NCBI RefSeq assembly: GCF_963678635.1
Contig: NC_087062.1
Span: forward strand, 1,984,001 to 2,048,000
Source: Symsagittifera roscoffensis
Lineage: Eukaryota; Xenacoelomorpha; Acoela; Convolutidae
Direction of reading: 5' to 3'
DNA length: 64,000 bases
In this document: one piece after another, positions 51,051 through 59,804 of the stretch
Position numbering within the stretch: the stretch's first letter is position 1
How the letters are laid out: every line of letters begins with the position of its first letter
Translations under genes and position numbers: made by a program
The notes under the pieces: model-generated
Seen by the model: only the letters and a program-made list of their open reading frames with translations
Database searches by the model: none
Told to the model about the DNA's origin: nothing

Positions 51051-53030
51051 TCATTTTTGGGCTGCGCCATCTAAAGTTGTTTGTATTAACGCTGTACGTC
51101 GATGTATCCAGTTTTGATGTAGTGGCGTATTAATTGGTTCAGGTCCAATATTTAAAATCAGGTTTGCTGTTACTGCATTTAAATAATCTTCTACAGAGTA
51201 TTCAGGGTCTGTTCCTGTGAAAACCATTAAAGGTTTGTTTGATGTTATTGATGATCCACCCATAAGGTATGGATTCATTGTCATTTGTAATGATTCTGCT
51301 GCATTTGGCATTTGAGAAAAATTTGAAAGTTGGTTTCTTGTTATTTCATGTTGTTGGAGATAATATGGGAGTGGTATTTCATTTTGCATTTGTGATGGTT
51401 GATACGAGTGTGCAGTCATTGGATTTTGTTGTTGAATTGGTTGAAAAGATTGTGTATTAATTAGATTTTGTTGTTGAATTGGTTGTTGATGTTGTGCATC
51501 TATTGGTTGTGGAGAAAAATTTCTATGATTTGTACGTGTTCTCTGTATTCCTTGTCTACGATATTCTTGAGTATTTGGTGCAAATATATCTGGTTGAAAG
51601 AAATCATCATCTGAGGATAAATAATCCATTTGATAAGATGTCTGTTTTTTATTTTTATTTTGTTGAAAAAATGGGTAATTTTCACTGTGATCCTGTGGAG
51701 GATTTGTTTGGAAATTTATTAAATTAGGTTGGGTCATTGGGTTATCCCAATTTCGAGATCTTGTATATTGGTTAAAATTTCTTTGTGGTTGATTATATGT
51801 TTTTGATGGATGTGTATAATTATAATTATGGTCTGTAAAGTTGTTTCTAGTGAATGTTTTGCGTGTTTTTGATGGTATTGTCATGGGTCTGTATGTTTGG
51901 TAATCCATATGTGAATATTTAGGGGCAACCGAAGGTTTAACGGTTGATTGTAAGGTTACCTGTGTTTGTGAAGGATTTGTATTTCTTGGTGTTGTTAAAT
52001 TTGGGCGTATTGGTGAAATACTTTGTTGTGTAGTTGTTGTGTGTACAATTTCTTCATTTATGAAGTGTGATGGTGTCTGGATATCTTGTTGAGTAAGATT
52101 CCTAGTTCCATTGAGGTTTTCATTGTGTATAACTGTAGAGTTTAAACTATTATTTTGTGTATCGGGCAAAAATGTATTATAGTTTAATGGTGTTGCATCA
52201 ATGGTTAATGGTATTACTTTTACATAATCTCTTATGTAAGATATCGTACTTATTGCTTGACTTGAGATTGATTGTGGGAAGCTTATAAATGCGGGATGAG
52301 ACCATTCGGGGTCCCAAACATAATCTGATTGTTCTGTGATAGCGGTATCATCGTTCGAGTTTTGGGGTCTAAAATTTTTTCTTGCTTGTGCAATTAAATC
52401 AATATTGTGTGTGAAATAATCTATTATGAACCATGCCAAAATTTTTTGTAGATCGTGTTTTGTATGTTGTGAAACGTCGTCTTTCGTGAAATTTTCTTTA
52501 ATGATGTTTAAATAACTAGAGAGTAGTGTGATTTCATGTCGTACTTTTAAATGTTTAGACGTTTCTGTCGGTGAGACATTTGTTATTGGGATTTCGTTTT
52601 CTAATATCGAAATATAACTATATATTATTGCGAAAACTTCATTGGTGAATATGGAGTTTGCTCTTTGTGAGTTATGATATTGGATGCTTTTTATATATTC
52701 TGAAAAAACTTTTGAAAATTCTAAATCAAGATCGTCTGTTTGAATTGTATATTTTCTATTATTATGGTTTGGTGAGGTGAATTCTATGGAGTAGATTCCA
52801 TACTGTTTTGTTATGTTGCATATATCTTTTAAGTAGTGGTCTATGATTTGTCTTTTGATTTTTACATCTGGGAACTCTGTTTTACATGGACTGATTCCGG
52901 GTTCAAATAAATTTAATAGTAAATTTTTGCAAAATATATGCTGTCCTCTATCAGTGGTTGCATCTATTATAAAAGGAAAGATTTCATCATCATCTGGACT
53001 TTCTTCACCTGGGGTGTGCGTTGAGCTCAT
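51051..53030 (-). CDS. gag: Gag N-terminal part (659 aa to a TGA inside the capsid domain)
   Basis: Structural protein of the particle. Starts MSSTHTPGEESPDDDE, overlapping the end of ORF-B by 26 bases in another frame. Residues 1-300 are a folded, matrix-like region of unknown type. Residues 300-580 are Gln/Asn/Pro/Thr-rich linker with QPIQQQN repeats. From about 595 (MVFTGTDPEYSVEDYLNAV) the capsid N-terminal part of Ty3/gypsy Gag begins. The frame stops at TGA 51051-51053 just where that domain normally has a conserved Trp, and continues in frame beyond. The product as read is therefore a truncated Gag. Confidence 0.9.
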   Translation of the reverse strand: MSSTHTPGEESPDDDEIFPFIIDATTDRGQHIFCKNLLLNLFEPGISPCKTEFPDVKIKRQIIDHYLKDICNITKQYGIYSIEFTSPNHNNRKYTIQTDDLDLEFSKVFSEYIKSIQYHNSQRANSIFTNEVFAIIYSYISILENEIPITNVSPTETSKHLKVRHEITLLSSYLNIIKENFTKDDVSQHTKHDLQKILAWFIIDYFTHNIDLIAQARKNFRPQNSNDDTAITEQSDYVWDPEWSHPAFISFPQSISSQAISTISYIRDYVKVIPLTIDATPLNYNTFLPDTQNNSLNSTVIHNENLNGTRNLTQQDIQTPSHFINEEIVHTTTTQQSISPIRPNLTTPRNTNPSQTQVTLQSTVKPSVAPKYSHMDYQTYRPMTIPSKTRKTFTRNNFTDHNYNYTHPSKTYNQPQRNFNQYTRSRNWDNPMTQPNLINFQTNPPQDHSENYPFFQQNKNKKQTSYQMDYLSSDDDFFQPDIFAPNTQEYRRQGIQRTRTNHRNFSPQPIDAQHQQPIQQQNLINTQSFQPIQQQNPMTAHSYQPSQMQNEIPLPYYLQQHEITRNQLSNFSQMPNAAESLQMTMNPYLMGGSSITSNKPLMVFTGTDPEYSVEDYLNAVTANLILNIGPEPINTPLHQNWIHRRTALIQTTLDGAAQK

Positions 53031-53472
53031 TTTTTCGTTCGATGACTGTTAATATGTAATTATTAATGTGTCGAATTGGTTGATTCCAATTGTATAAATG
53101 TACTGGTTTGTGTTTATACTGCTTTTTTATTTTTCTTTTTCCTCTTTTTGATGAATTTGAAGTTGTTTCTGAGTCAGAAAAATATAATTGATCGTGAAGT
53201 GGGCAATTTTTATCTATTGATTCTTTTAGTTTGTAAAGTTCGTCTAAACTGTTGGTTTCTGATTCTGAAAATGCGTTTCGATTTTTTGAAAATCTTTTTC
53301 GTGTTATTTGTCTTTGTTTCGTTATTATTTTTCTTTTTAGTGTTTGTCGTTTTGTTCGAATGTATCCAACTGTTTGTGTATGAGGTGTGATTACAAGGTC
53401 GTATTTTTTGTTATCTATTTCACAATTGTGTAAAACGATTGTTTGTTTATTTCCTAGGTTTTTAAATGACAT
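53005..53472 (-). CDS. ORF-B, 155-aa basic protein before Gag
   Basis: Begins MSFKNLGNKQTIVLHNCEID. The first ~114 codons are shared with 10599-10943. Residues 40-70 form a Lys/Arg-rich block (KRQTLKRKIITKQRQITRKR). A Ser/acidic patch (FSDSETTSNSS) and a second basic block (KRGKRKIKKQ) follow, then an aromatic tail (HLYNWNQPIRHINNYIL). Two basic blocks suit nuclear import and RNA binding. The place before Gag is where some complex elements encode regulatory proteins, but no homology is claimed. It overlaps the Gag start by 26 bases, so Gag may be reached by leaky scanning or reinitiation. Confidence 0.7.
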   Translation of the reverse strand: MSFKNLGNKQTIVLHNCEIDNKKYDLVITPHTQTVGYIRTKRQTLKRKIITKQRQITRKRFSKNRNAFSESETNSLDELYKLKESIDKNCPLHDQLYFSDSETTSNSSKRGKRKIKKQYKHKPVHLYNWNQPIRHINNYILTVIERKNELNAHPR

Positions 53473-53989
53473 AAGGTTTAGGATGACGGATGCAAAAGGT
53501 TGTTAAATGGTTTCTATTTTCTTAAACTGTTAGTTCTTACGATTTTTTGGTTAGCTTAACCTGGGTCTATTTGTTCAGGGTTGGAGAGAAAAGTATATCG
53601 ATTCCGAAGAATGATTTTTTACTTTCTCGTGGCTAGTATAAGTTAAGGTGTTAACTTACTTAATCTTACTTAGGGGTAGTGATTGTGTTCAAGGGTTGGA
53701 GAATAGTAAATCGATCCACAAGGTTCAGGTATAATTAGAACGCGAGTAGTTCGTTAGATACTATTTTAAACTTACTAAGTCTAAGATTTATCCTGGGTCT
53801 GGTAAGAGGGGGGGTCAAGTGAAGGATGAATAACCGAAGTTCTTCACTGTTTATCCTAATTTGAATGATTAGTTTTGTTTAAAAATTTCTATTAGTCTTA
53901 GGTCTTTAGAAAGGGTTGGGTAGTGAATCGACGTTTGAGGTCGTTAGACACTAATTAAGTGGGTGGGGGAGAACAAAGTTGTTCTGTTT

Positions 53990-54014
53990 GATCCAAGGAT
54001 AAGCCTTGATGATC
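53990..54014 (-). promoter_or_regulatory. leader hairpin, copy 2 of the giant element
   Basis: Same stem as 10064-10088 (gatc..caagg / ccttggatc), loop cttat. Confidence 0.6.
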
Positions 54015-54049
54015 AAATTTGAAATTTAATTAAGTAGAAAATGATTTAA

Positions 54050-54074
54050 GATCCAAGGATAAGCCTTGATGATC
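54050..54074 (-). promoter_or_regulatory. leader hairpin, copy 1 of the giant element
   Basis: Identical 25-base stem-loop to its neighbour, 60 bases apart. Confidence 0.6.
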
Positions 54075-54405
54075 TGGTTTTAAAATTATGTGAATTTAAG
54101 TTTTAATAAAATTTTAAATGTGTGTAAAGGAAAGATTTAGTGTTTTGATGATATTAGTGGGTTTATGATTGCTGTTATGTTTTAGATGATGGAGCTGGAA
54201 CAACAGGATGATTTATGCTGACTAACCATTTATTGTCATGCTACTAATTTTTATATTTTATTTTTCAATAAATATTTTTCAAACATGTTTTGTATATTAC
54301 TGCAGAGTTTTAGGAAAACGATCTTAGATCTTTTTATCAATCGTTATTGTATATTAATAATTTTGTTTAGCGCCTGAAATGATTTTGAAGATTAACTTCA
54401 AGGTT

Positions 54406-54639
54406 TTATGTTTGCAAATGAAAATCTAAATTCATTGCTAGTAGTATTCTAAATATAAAAGTTTGTTCTGGTTTTTGCCTAACTATCATATAGCTATATG
54501 GCAAGTTTCTACTTTGTCGTATGTCGTCTCTGGTTCGAGGTCTTCTTCCAATTCCGGGTAGTTCTGTTATGGTTCGGAATATTGGCTCTGATCTATTGAG
54601 TCGTAGAGACATTTCGATTAAATTATTGTCGTATAACAT
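54406..54639 (-). CDS. ORF-A, 77-aa conserved small protein
   Basis: Same length as 9426-9659 with 63 of 77 residues identical and more synonymous than replacement codon differences. It contains GIGRRPRTRDDIRQSRNLP and the hydrophobic TFIFRILLAMNL. First ORF after the 5' LTR, about 90 bases from the LTR edge. Could be a leader peptide, a regulatory protein, or the first exon of spliced downstream messages; none is shown. Confidence 0.7.
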   Translation of the reverse strand: MLYDNNLIEMSLRLNRSEPIFRTITELPGIGRRPRTRDDIRQSRNLPYSYMIVRQKPEQTFIFRILLAMNLDFHLQT

Positions 54640-54705
54640 TTTTTAAATGTTTTTGTCTAATTTCTAATCTATTATTGGTTAATGCTAAGCTATTAAGGTC
54701 TTGTT

Positions 54706-54727
54706 CGAGACTTATGGTCGCACCAGA
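54706..54727 (-). promoter_or_regulatory. primer-binding-site region of the giant element
   Basis: Next to the 5' LTR on the minus strand: tc then TGGTGCGACCATAAGTCTC. Position and TGG start fit tRNA priming. The tRNA is not identified. Confidence 0.55.
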
Positions 54728-55137
54728 TGAGTTAGGACCGATGTGGTTAACTCATAGAGTAATTTCGGATAGGGTACACCGTCTGCTCGTCACGCTATCT
54801 TATTTTCGGCCGGATAGATTCGTGCAACTTCTTAGTCTAATACCGATCCTAATCTTACTCTTATACTATCTAGTCTCAGGTTGTTTAACTAGTCTCTGCT
54901 AGGCTCAATAGATCTAGGGTATACTGGTTTATTGCGGCTGCTGAAGTGCTCGGGAGAGTCCAACTAATTTCTAAGTTAAATTCAAATCTCTCTGGTGCTG
55001 AAATTACAAGTAACTTCAGCACTTACAAATAAGTGGGTTGTTAGTTAGATGGATCATGATTGGTTAATATTAAATACTTTACATTGGTAAAATATCTAAA
55101 TTATCCAATCATAAAATGTAGTCTAGATCAGGTTCCA
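54728..55137 (-). repeat. 5' LTR of the giant element
   Basis: 410 bp, apparently identical to 36220-36629. Carries the promoter by position; an AT-rich TATA-like area lies near its start and the stem-loop about 120 bases in. Confidence 0.95.
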
Positions 55138-55141
55138 TCAT

Positions 55142-56750
55142 CATATGAAAATGTTTTTACTTCCGGTATCGTATTGCACAAAGCAAGCAAAATTTTGCTT
55201 GCAGAGAAATTTGTTGACGTCCAATGCTATTTATAGTTTCCGTATAGCAAATTACGATGAAAACCGAGATGAGACAACTCCTTGAAATTTTTTTTACGGA
55301 ACCATGATGATCACCGTCATTCGCATACCCACTAGACTTCTCCACAAACTTCATTACGACTACAGATTCCTTCAACATCAATTAATGTGCCAGTCGGTCA
55401 TATTTGGAAGTTTGACCTTGAGCAACACAAAATACGCAATTTTGGGAGGAATTTTAATTTTCAAAATTTCGAATGGAGCCTGTCAAGCTCAACTTTCTGG
55501 CGACAACTGAAAATATCAGAAAAATAAGATCAGAACATTCGATTTACAATCGCGGGAAAGTACCTAAAAAGCAGCGGGAAATTGCTATTCGCAATTTTCA
55601 GATACAAAATAAACGCGAGTGGAGACGTCTTATCCTGAAATAGGAAAAGAAATGATTGCGAGAGAAGATCACGATTATTCGAGCTGAACTAGAGTGAACC
55701 CTCAGTGGAAAGGTGGACAGCTGGGGTGTCCCAATGGTTCAGACTAAACTTCATTACTAGAGTCAAAACTCATTTCCCTTACTGAAACTAATTAGTATTA
55801 AACTCCTCAAGTTATTATATTTAAACCTCGAGTTGCTCATTAATTTAGTTACCTCTAATTCCCGAGTGTGCCGACGCGCGTGTTCTCAATTTAGTTTTCT
55901 TGAGTGTGTTTTATGATTGTTATGTTGAGATAAGGCGAGTTTTAGGTTGATCCATCTGAAATGAATCAAAGTTTCACCGTCTAATAAAAAGTAACTGTGC
56001 GGATTGTTCCGACCCTGTTCTTAACGGCGTTCGTGTATTTTGGGTATTTTGAGACCTAAGTATGGGGACGTTCTTATTTTCTAGAGTGGGGAGGGTATTT
56101 CGGTAGTGGCCATTAAGCTGTAACGGGTTTTTAGTCTCATGTCACCAAGCGAACCGAATTGGCTCCGACCGTTTTGAGTTAGAAAAACACGAGAGATAGT
56201 GTCCCTGACTCTTGAGCCAATGGTTATAGAGCCTATTCTTCTTAAGCCTCGTATGTGACCCAAGTAGGCGACTGTTACATACTGTTTTTATGGCGCTTCT
56301 GGGTGTTTTTACGACATCATGACTACGGAGTCGAACCCACTTGACGCAGCTCCGGGCTACATGCCCATTCTAGAGTAACGGTGGTACGGTTCAGCGGGAA
56401 CGTGTAAATCTTCCGGTTGTACCGTGATAGATCTTTAAGAAAACTGGAGAAACTTTCCTGGTACGCTCTCCGAACGAGGCTTAGCTAACCGAGTAAGGGG
56501 GTAACTAGGGGGACGAAAAACGAGCAAAAGACAAAAAGCGAAACAAAAACCGAAAAAGAACAGAAAAAGGAACAAAAACTATAAAACAAAAAATGACAGT
56601 GACTTTGACACCAATTTAGTTGGATCAAACCTTTATAATAATTAAATAGTGTACCCATACTGTTTTTTTTCTAAGACCGATTGTTTCGATCATTTCAGCA
56701 ATCTGAAGGGTGCCCGGGTGTGGGGCGTTGTGAAGGGTTTTCAGATAGCT
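55142..56750. other. non-coding stretch
   Basis: No gene found. A T-arm-like word (gggttcgactcc on minus near 56330) does not fold into a tRNA. Confidence 0.5.
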
Positions 56751-56752
56751 TG

Positions 56753-56925
56753 CAACAGGTGGCCAGTCGAGTGGGAGAGTGGCTCACAGGGACTTAGCTG
56801 GACCATTAGAAGACTTGACTGGAACAGGTGACCAGTCGAGTGGGAAAGTGGTTCACAGGGACTTAGCTGGACCATTAGGAGACTTGACTGGAACAGGTGA
56901 CCAGCCAAGTGGGAAAGTGGTGCTG
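56753..56925. repeat. 69-bp tandem repeat, about 2.5 copies
   Basis: ccagtcgag / ccagccaag recur at 56763, 56832 and 56901, with cacagggacttagctggacc between them. Confidence 0.8.
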
Positions 56926-56989
56926 GTGATCAGCTGCAGGACAAGTCAAGGAAACAACCAGCACGGTCAGAGCAACAAGAGAGGATGAG

Positions 56990-57790
56990 GGTGTTCTCAA
57001 GTTGTTCAAACGGGTATCGTTAAAATCCACATTACATTATAGGAGATAAGTGTAAAATTGGATAAGCGGAACCCCATTGTTTTGAGGAAGTTTTTACTCA
57101 AGCAGGCCTGGAAACAGGTCTACGGTTTTCGCTCGAGAGGTTTAGCAGCCGGCGCTTAAGGGAATTTGCGGCTTAAGAGGGGGGCTAAAGAGGGGGGAGG
57201 TTAGAAGGGGGGCTGGTTCGGTTAGAGGTTGGTGGTTGTAAAGTTTAAAAAGGGGGGACACATTAGAGTGACTAATTGATCGGCATCGTCGATTTAGTTA
57301 CATTAGATTCTTACACGCATCGGTTATAAGAAGCGGATATCCAAATTTAACATCGAATTAAGGTAGGTACCCTGGTCGGATCGGGAGGGGGAACGGACAT
57401 AGACAGTTTTTGTGATACCCCACAAGATCGCTTGCAGGGGGGAGGAGAACGCGTGGTAATCAGGTACCAGACATTTTTTTTGTTGTTGTTCAGATAAAGA
57501 GTTGACACAAGTCACCTTTGAATTTTAGAATTTTAGGTGGGTACATGTTTTTGCTTTTATCGATATTCATCATTTTTTCTCTCTGTTAATTTTTTGACGC
57601 TTTTTGGAGAAGAAAGTTTTAATCGGTTTTAGACAAACATGTGATCTCAAGACACCTAGAACAAGTTGGGTTTCAACTTGCGTCACAATATTAAAAGGAA
57701 ATATATACAAGGGGGTTGGTGATTTTAACTTTTGGCCAGTAAGGTTGGGTTTTTTTGGGAGAATTTATACTAGAGCTCGAGTGGTGGTAC
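56990..57790. other. non-coding stretch with G6 runs
   Basis: G6 runs at 57179-57184, 57192-57197, 57207-57212 and 57252-57257 could form a G-quadruplex on the plus strand. Otherwise nothing recognised. Confidence 0.5.
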
Positions 57791-57799
57791 AAGGTACAG

Positions 57800-58642
57800 T
57801 GCGACAGGCAGTCTTGGGACAGGCAGTCTTGGGACAGGCAGTCTTGGGACAGGCAGTCTTGGGACAGGCAGTCTTGGGACAGGCAGTCTTGGGACAGGCA
57901 GTCTTGGGACAAGCAGTCTTGGGACAGACAGTCTTGGGACAGGCAGTCCTGGGACAGGCAGTCTTGGGAGAGTCATTTTGGGACAGGCAGTCTTGGGACA
58001 GGCAGTCTTCGGACAGGCAGTCTTGAGACAGGCAGTCTTGAGACAGGCAGTCTTGGGACAGGCAGTCTTGGGACAGGCAGTCTTGAGACAGGCAGTCTTG
58101 GGACAGGCAGTCTTGGGACAGGCAGTCTCGGGACAGGCAGTCTAGGGACAGGCAGTCTTGGGACAAGCAGTCTTGGGACAGACAGTCTTGGGACAGACAG
58201 TCTTGGGACAGGCAGTCTTGGGACAGGCAGTCTTGGGACAGGCAGTCTTGGGAGAGGCATTTTGGGACAGGCAGTCTTGGGACAGGAAGTCTTGGGACAG
58301 GCAGTCTTGGGACAGGCAGTCTTGGGACAGGCAGTCTTGGGACAGGCAATCTTGGGACAGGCAGTCTGTAGACATGCAGTCTTGGGACAGGCAGTCTTGG
58401 GACAGGCAGTCTTGGGACAGGCATTCTTGAGACAGGCAGTCTTGGGACAGGCAGTCTTGGGACAGGCAGTCTTGGGACAGGCAGTCTTGGGACAGGCAGT
58501 CTTGGGACAGGCAGTCTTGGGACAGGCAGTCTTGGGACAGGCAGTCTTGGGACATGCAGTCTTGGGACAGGCAGTCTTGGTACACGCAGTCTTGGGACAG
58601 GCAGTCTTGGGACAGGCAGTCTTCGGACAGGCAGTCTTGGGA
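57800..58642. repeat. 15-bp minisatellite, about 56 units
   Basis: Unit gacaggcagtcttgg. Because 15 is divisible by three, long repetitive frames appear in all registers on both strands (LGQAV, DRQSW, CPKTA and so on); these are not called as genes. Variant units recur in the same order about 254-284 bp apart (acaagcag at 57909 and 58163, gggagag at 57966 and 58250), showing block duplication. Confidence 0.93.
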
Positions 58643-58830
58643 CAGTACCAGAAAGTCTTGGGACAGTACCAGAAAGTCTTGGGACAGTACCAGAAAGTCT
58701 TGGAACAGTACCAGAAAGTCTTGGGACAGTACCAGAAAGTCTTGGGACAGTACCAGAAAGCCTTGGGACAGTACATAGAAGTGTTGGGACAGTACATAGA
58801 AGTGTTGGGACAGCACGAAGAAGTGGTGTG
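58643..58830. repeat. 21-bp minisatellite derived from the 15-bp unit
   Basis: Units of the type cttgggacagtaccagaaagt repeat about seven times, then change to gtgttgggacagtacatagaa for the last copies. It shares cttgggacag with the preceding array. Confidence 0.88.
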
Positions 58831-59067
58831 ACGGTACTAAAGGGTCTTAAGACAGGTCAAAATAACTGAATCAAAAGCAATAGGTTTAGTCGGAACGTTA
58901 AATCGGATTCTGTTGGAATCACGAATTAATAAAATTTTAAGAAATTTTATAAGGAATAGGAACTTAGTTTTTTTTTATTATTATATTTATTATCAAAATT
59001 TTTTATTCTTAGAATAGGATTTTGTAAATAGCAATTTTGTAAATAGAAATAATTGTAAATAAAAATC

Positions 59068-59400
59068 ATGAGACGGAGCAGGGTACCGATAGCTGAAAAA
59101 AGAGCTACAGAGTCAAAGACAAAATATAACTCGTCGCAACAAAAAATGACATCGGTTGGCAACACAAGGAGTACTGAAGAGAACAAGACGAAAGAGGGCG
59201 CGGAAGGGAAACAAACGGAACCCGCCATCGAGATTGACCTAGAAACTCCAGACCAGAGTGTGGATGAGGTGGAGCAGAAGACGACGGAGTCGACACTGAT
59301 GCCGAATGCAGAGGAACAAAATCAAAAGTCGATGGAATTCTCGCCGATAGACACTGTGGAGGACACAACGGGCAACACGCCAGAAGCAGTAAAGGACTAG
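59068..59400 (+). CDS. 110-aa acidic/Thr-rich N-terminal ORF of the element
   Basis: Starts MRRSRVPIAEKRATESKTKY and continues Glu/Thr/Lys-rich to TAG. Probably the unstructured start of Gag, cut from the rest by a stop and shifts after 59400. No domain recognised. Confidence 0.45.
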   Translation: MRRSRVPIAEKRATESKTKYNSSQQKMTSVGNTRSTEENKTKEGAEGKQTEPAIEIDLETPDQSVDEVEQKTTESTLMPNAEEQNQKSMEFSPIDTVEDTTGNTPEAVKD

Positions 59401-59804
59401 TCTCACGTAAAAAGAACGTCATTTACAGAAAAGATAGCAATGATGGTCGGGATGAAATCAAGAGACATAGTGACGGGGAACCGAAAGCCGAGAAAGGCAA
59501 AACATTTGAAACAGTTTCCACGATAACGACAGAGTCCAACCAAGACGAAGACCAGGTTAAACAGGGAGCAGCAGCCAACAATATGGCAAAAGCTGACCAT
59601 GAAACAACAATTTCTCTTGAGCCGGGCGATATGATGCCAAGCTAGATCAGATCGACAAGAGACTAAAGCACAGCGAGGAGGATAGAGAGGTGATATAGAA
59701 AGAATTAAGATACAACAAACACGAGTACCTGGACAACTATTTCAATCTGGCGAGGGCGACAGAGGAAAAGCTTCAGCAGATGTCAGACAAGGTAGAGACC
59801 ACTG

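Larger units (their letters stand above)
53473..54405 (-). other. structured leader between ORF-A and ORF-B
   Basis: About 930 bases largely alignable with 9660-10598 of the deleted element, holding two hairpins and repeated gacccagg-type words beside tcgattcacta-type words. No ORF. Conservation without coding suggests cis-acting RNA. Confidence 0.55.
36220..55137 (-). mobile_element. 18.9-kb env-bearing Ty3/gypsy-type (metavirus-like) LTR retroelement
   Basis: Identical 410-bp LTRs lie at 36220-36629 and 54728-55137, with the 4-bp target duplication tcat (36216-36219 and 55138-55141). Coding order on the minus strand: ORF-A (54639), hairpin leader, ORF-B (53472), Gag (53030), Pol (to 44808), a short open segment, two membrane ORFs (44209, 43982), a Pro-rich ORF (about 43787 to 42652), Env-like glycoprotein (42664), orphan ORF (40049 to 38244), then 1.6 kb without an ORF. 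Protease-RT-RNase H-integrase order and a GPY/F module place Pol in the Ty3/gypsy group. At 18.9 kb it is about twice the usual 7-9 kb of env-bearing members. LTR identity means a very recent insertion. Known disablements are two stops in gag-pol. Confidence 0.95.

Noticed and set aside
56310..56400. tRNA-like T-arm on the minus strand (gggttcgactcc)
   Set aside because: The flanking bases do not pair into T, anticodon and acceptor stems.
57604..58831. Long frames of up to 358 codons with LGQAV, DRQSW or CPKTA repeats
   Set aside because: A 15-bp unit keeps every register open; no non-repeat domain is attached.
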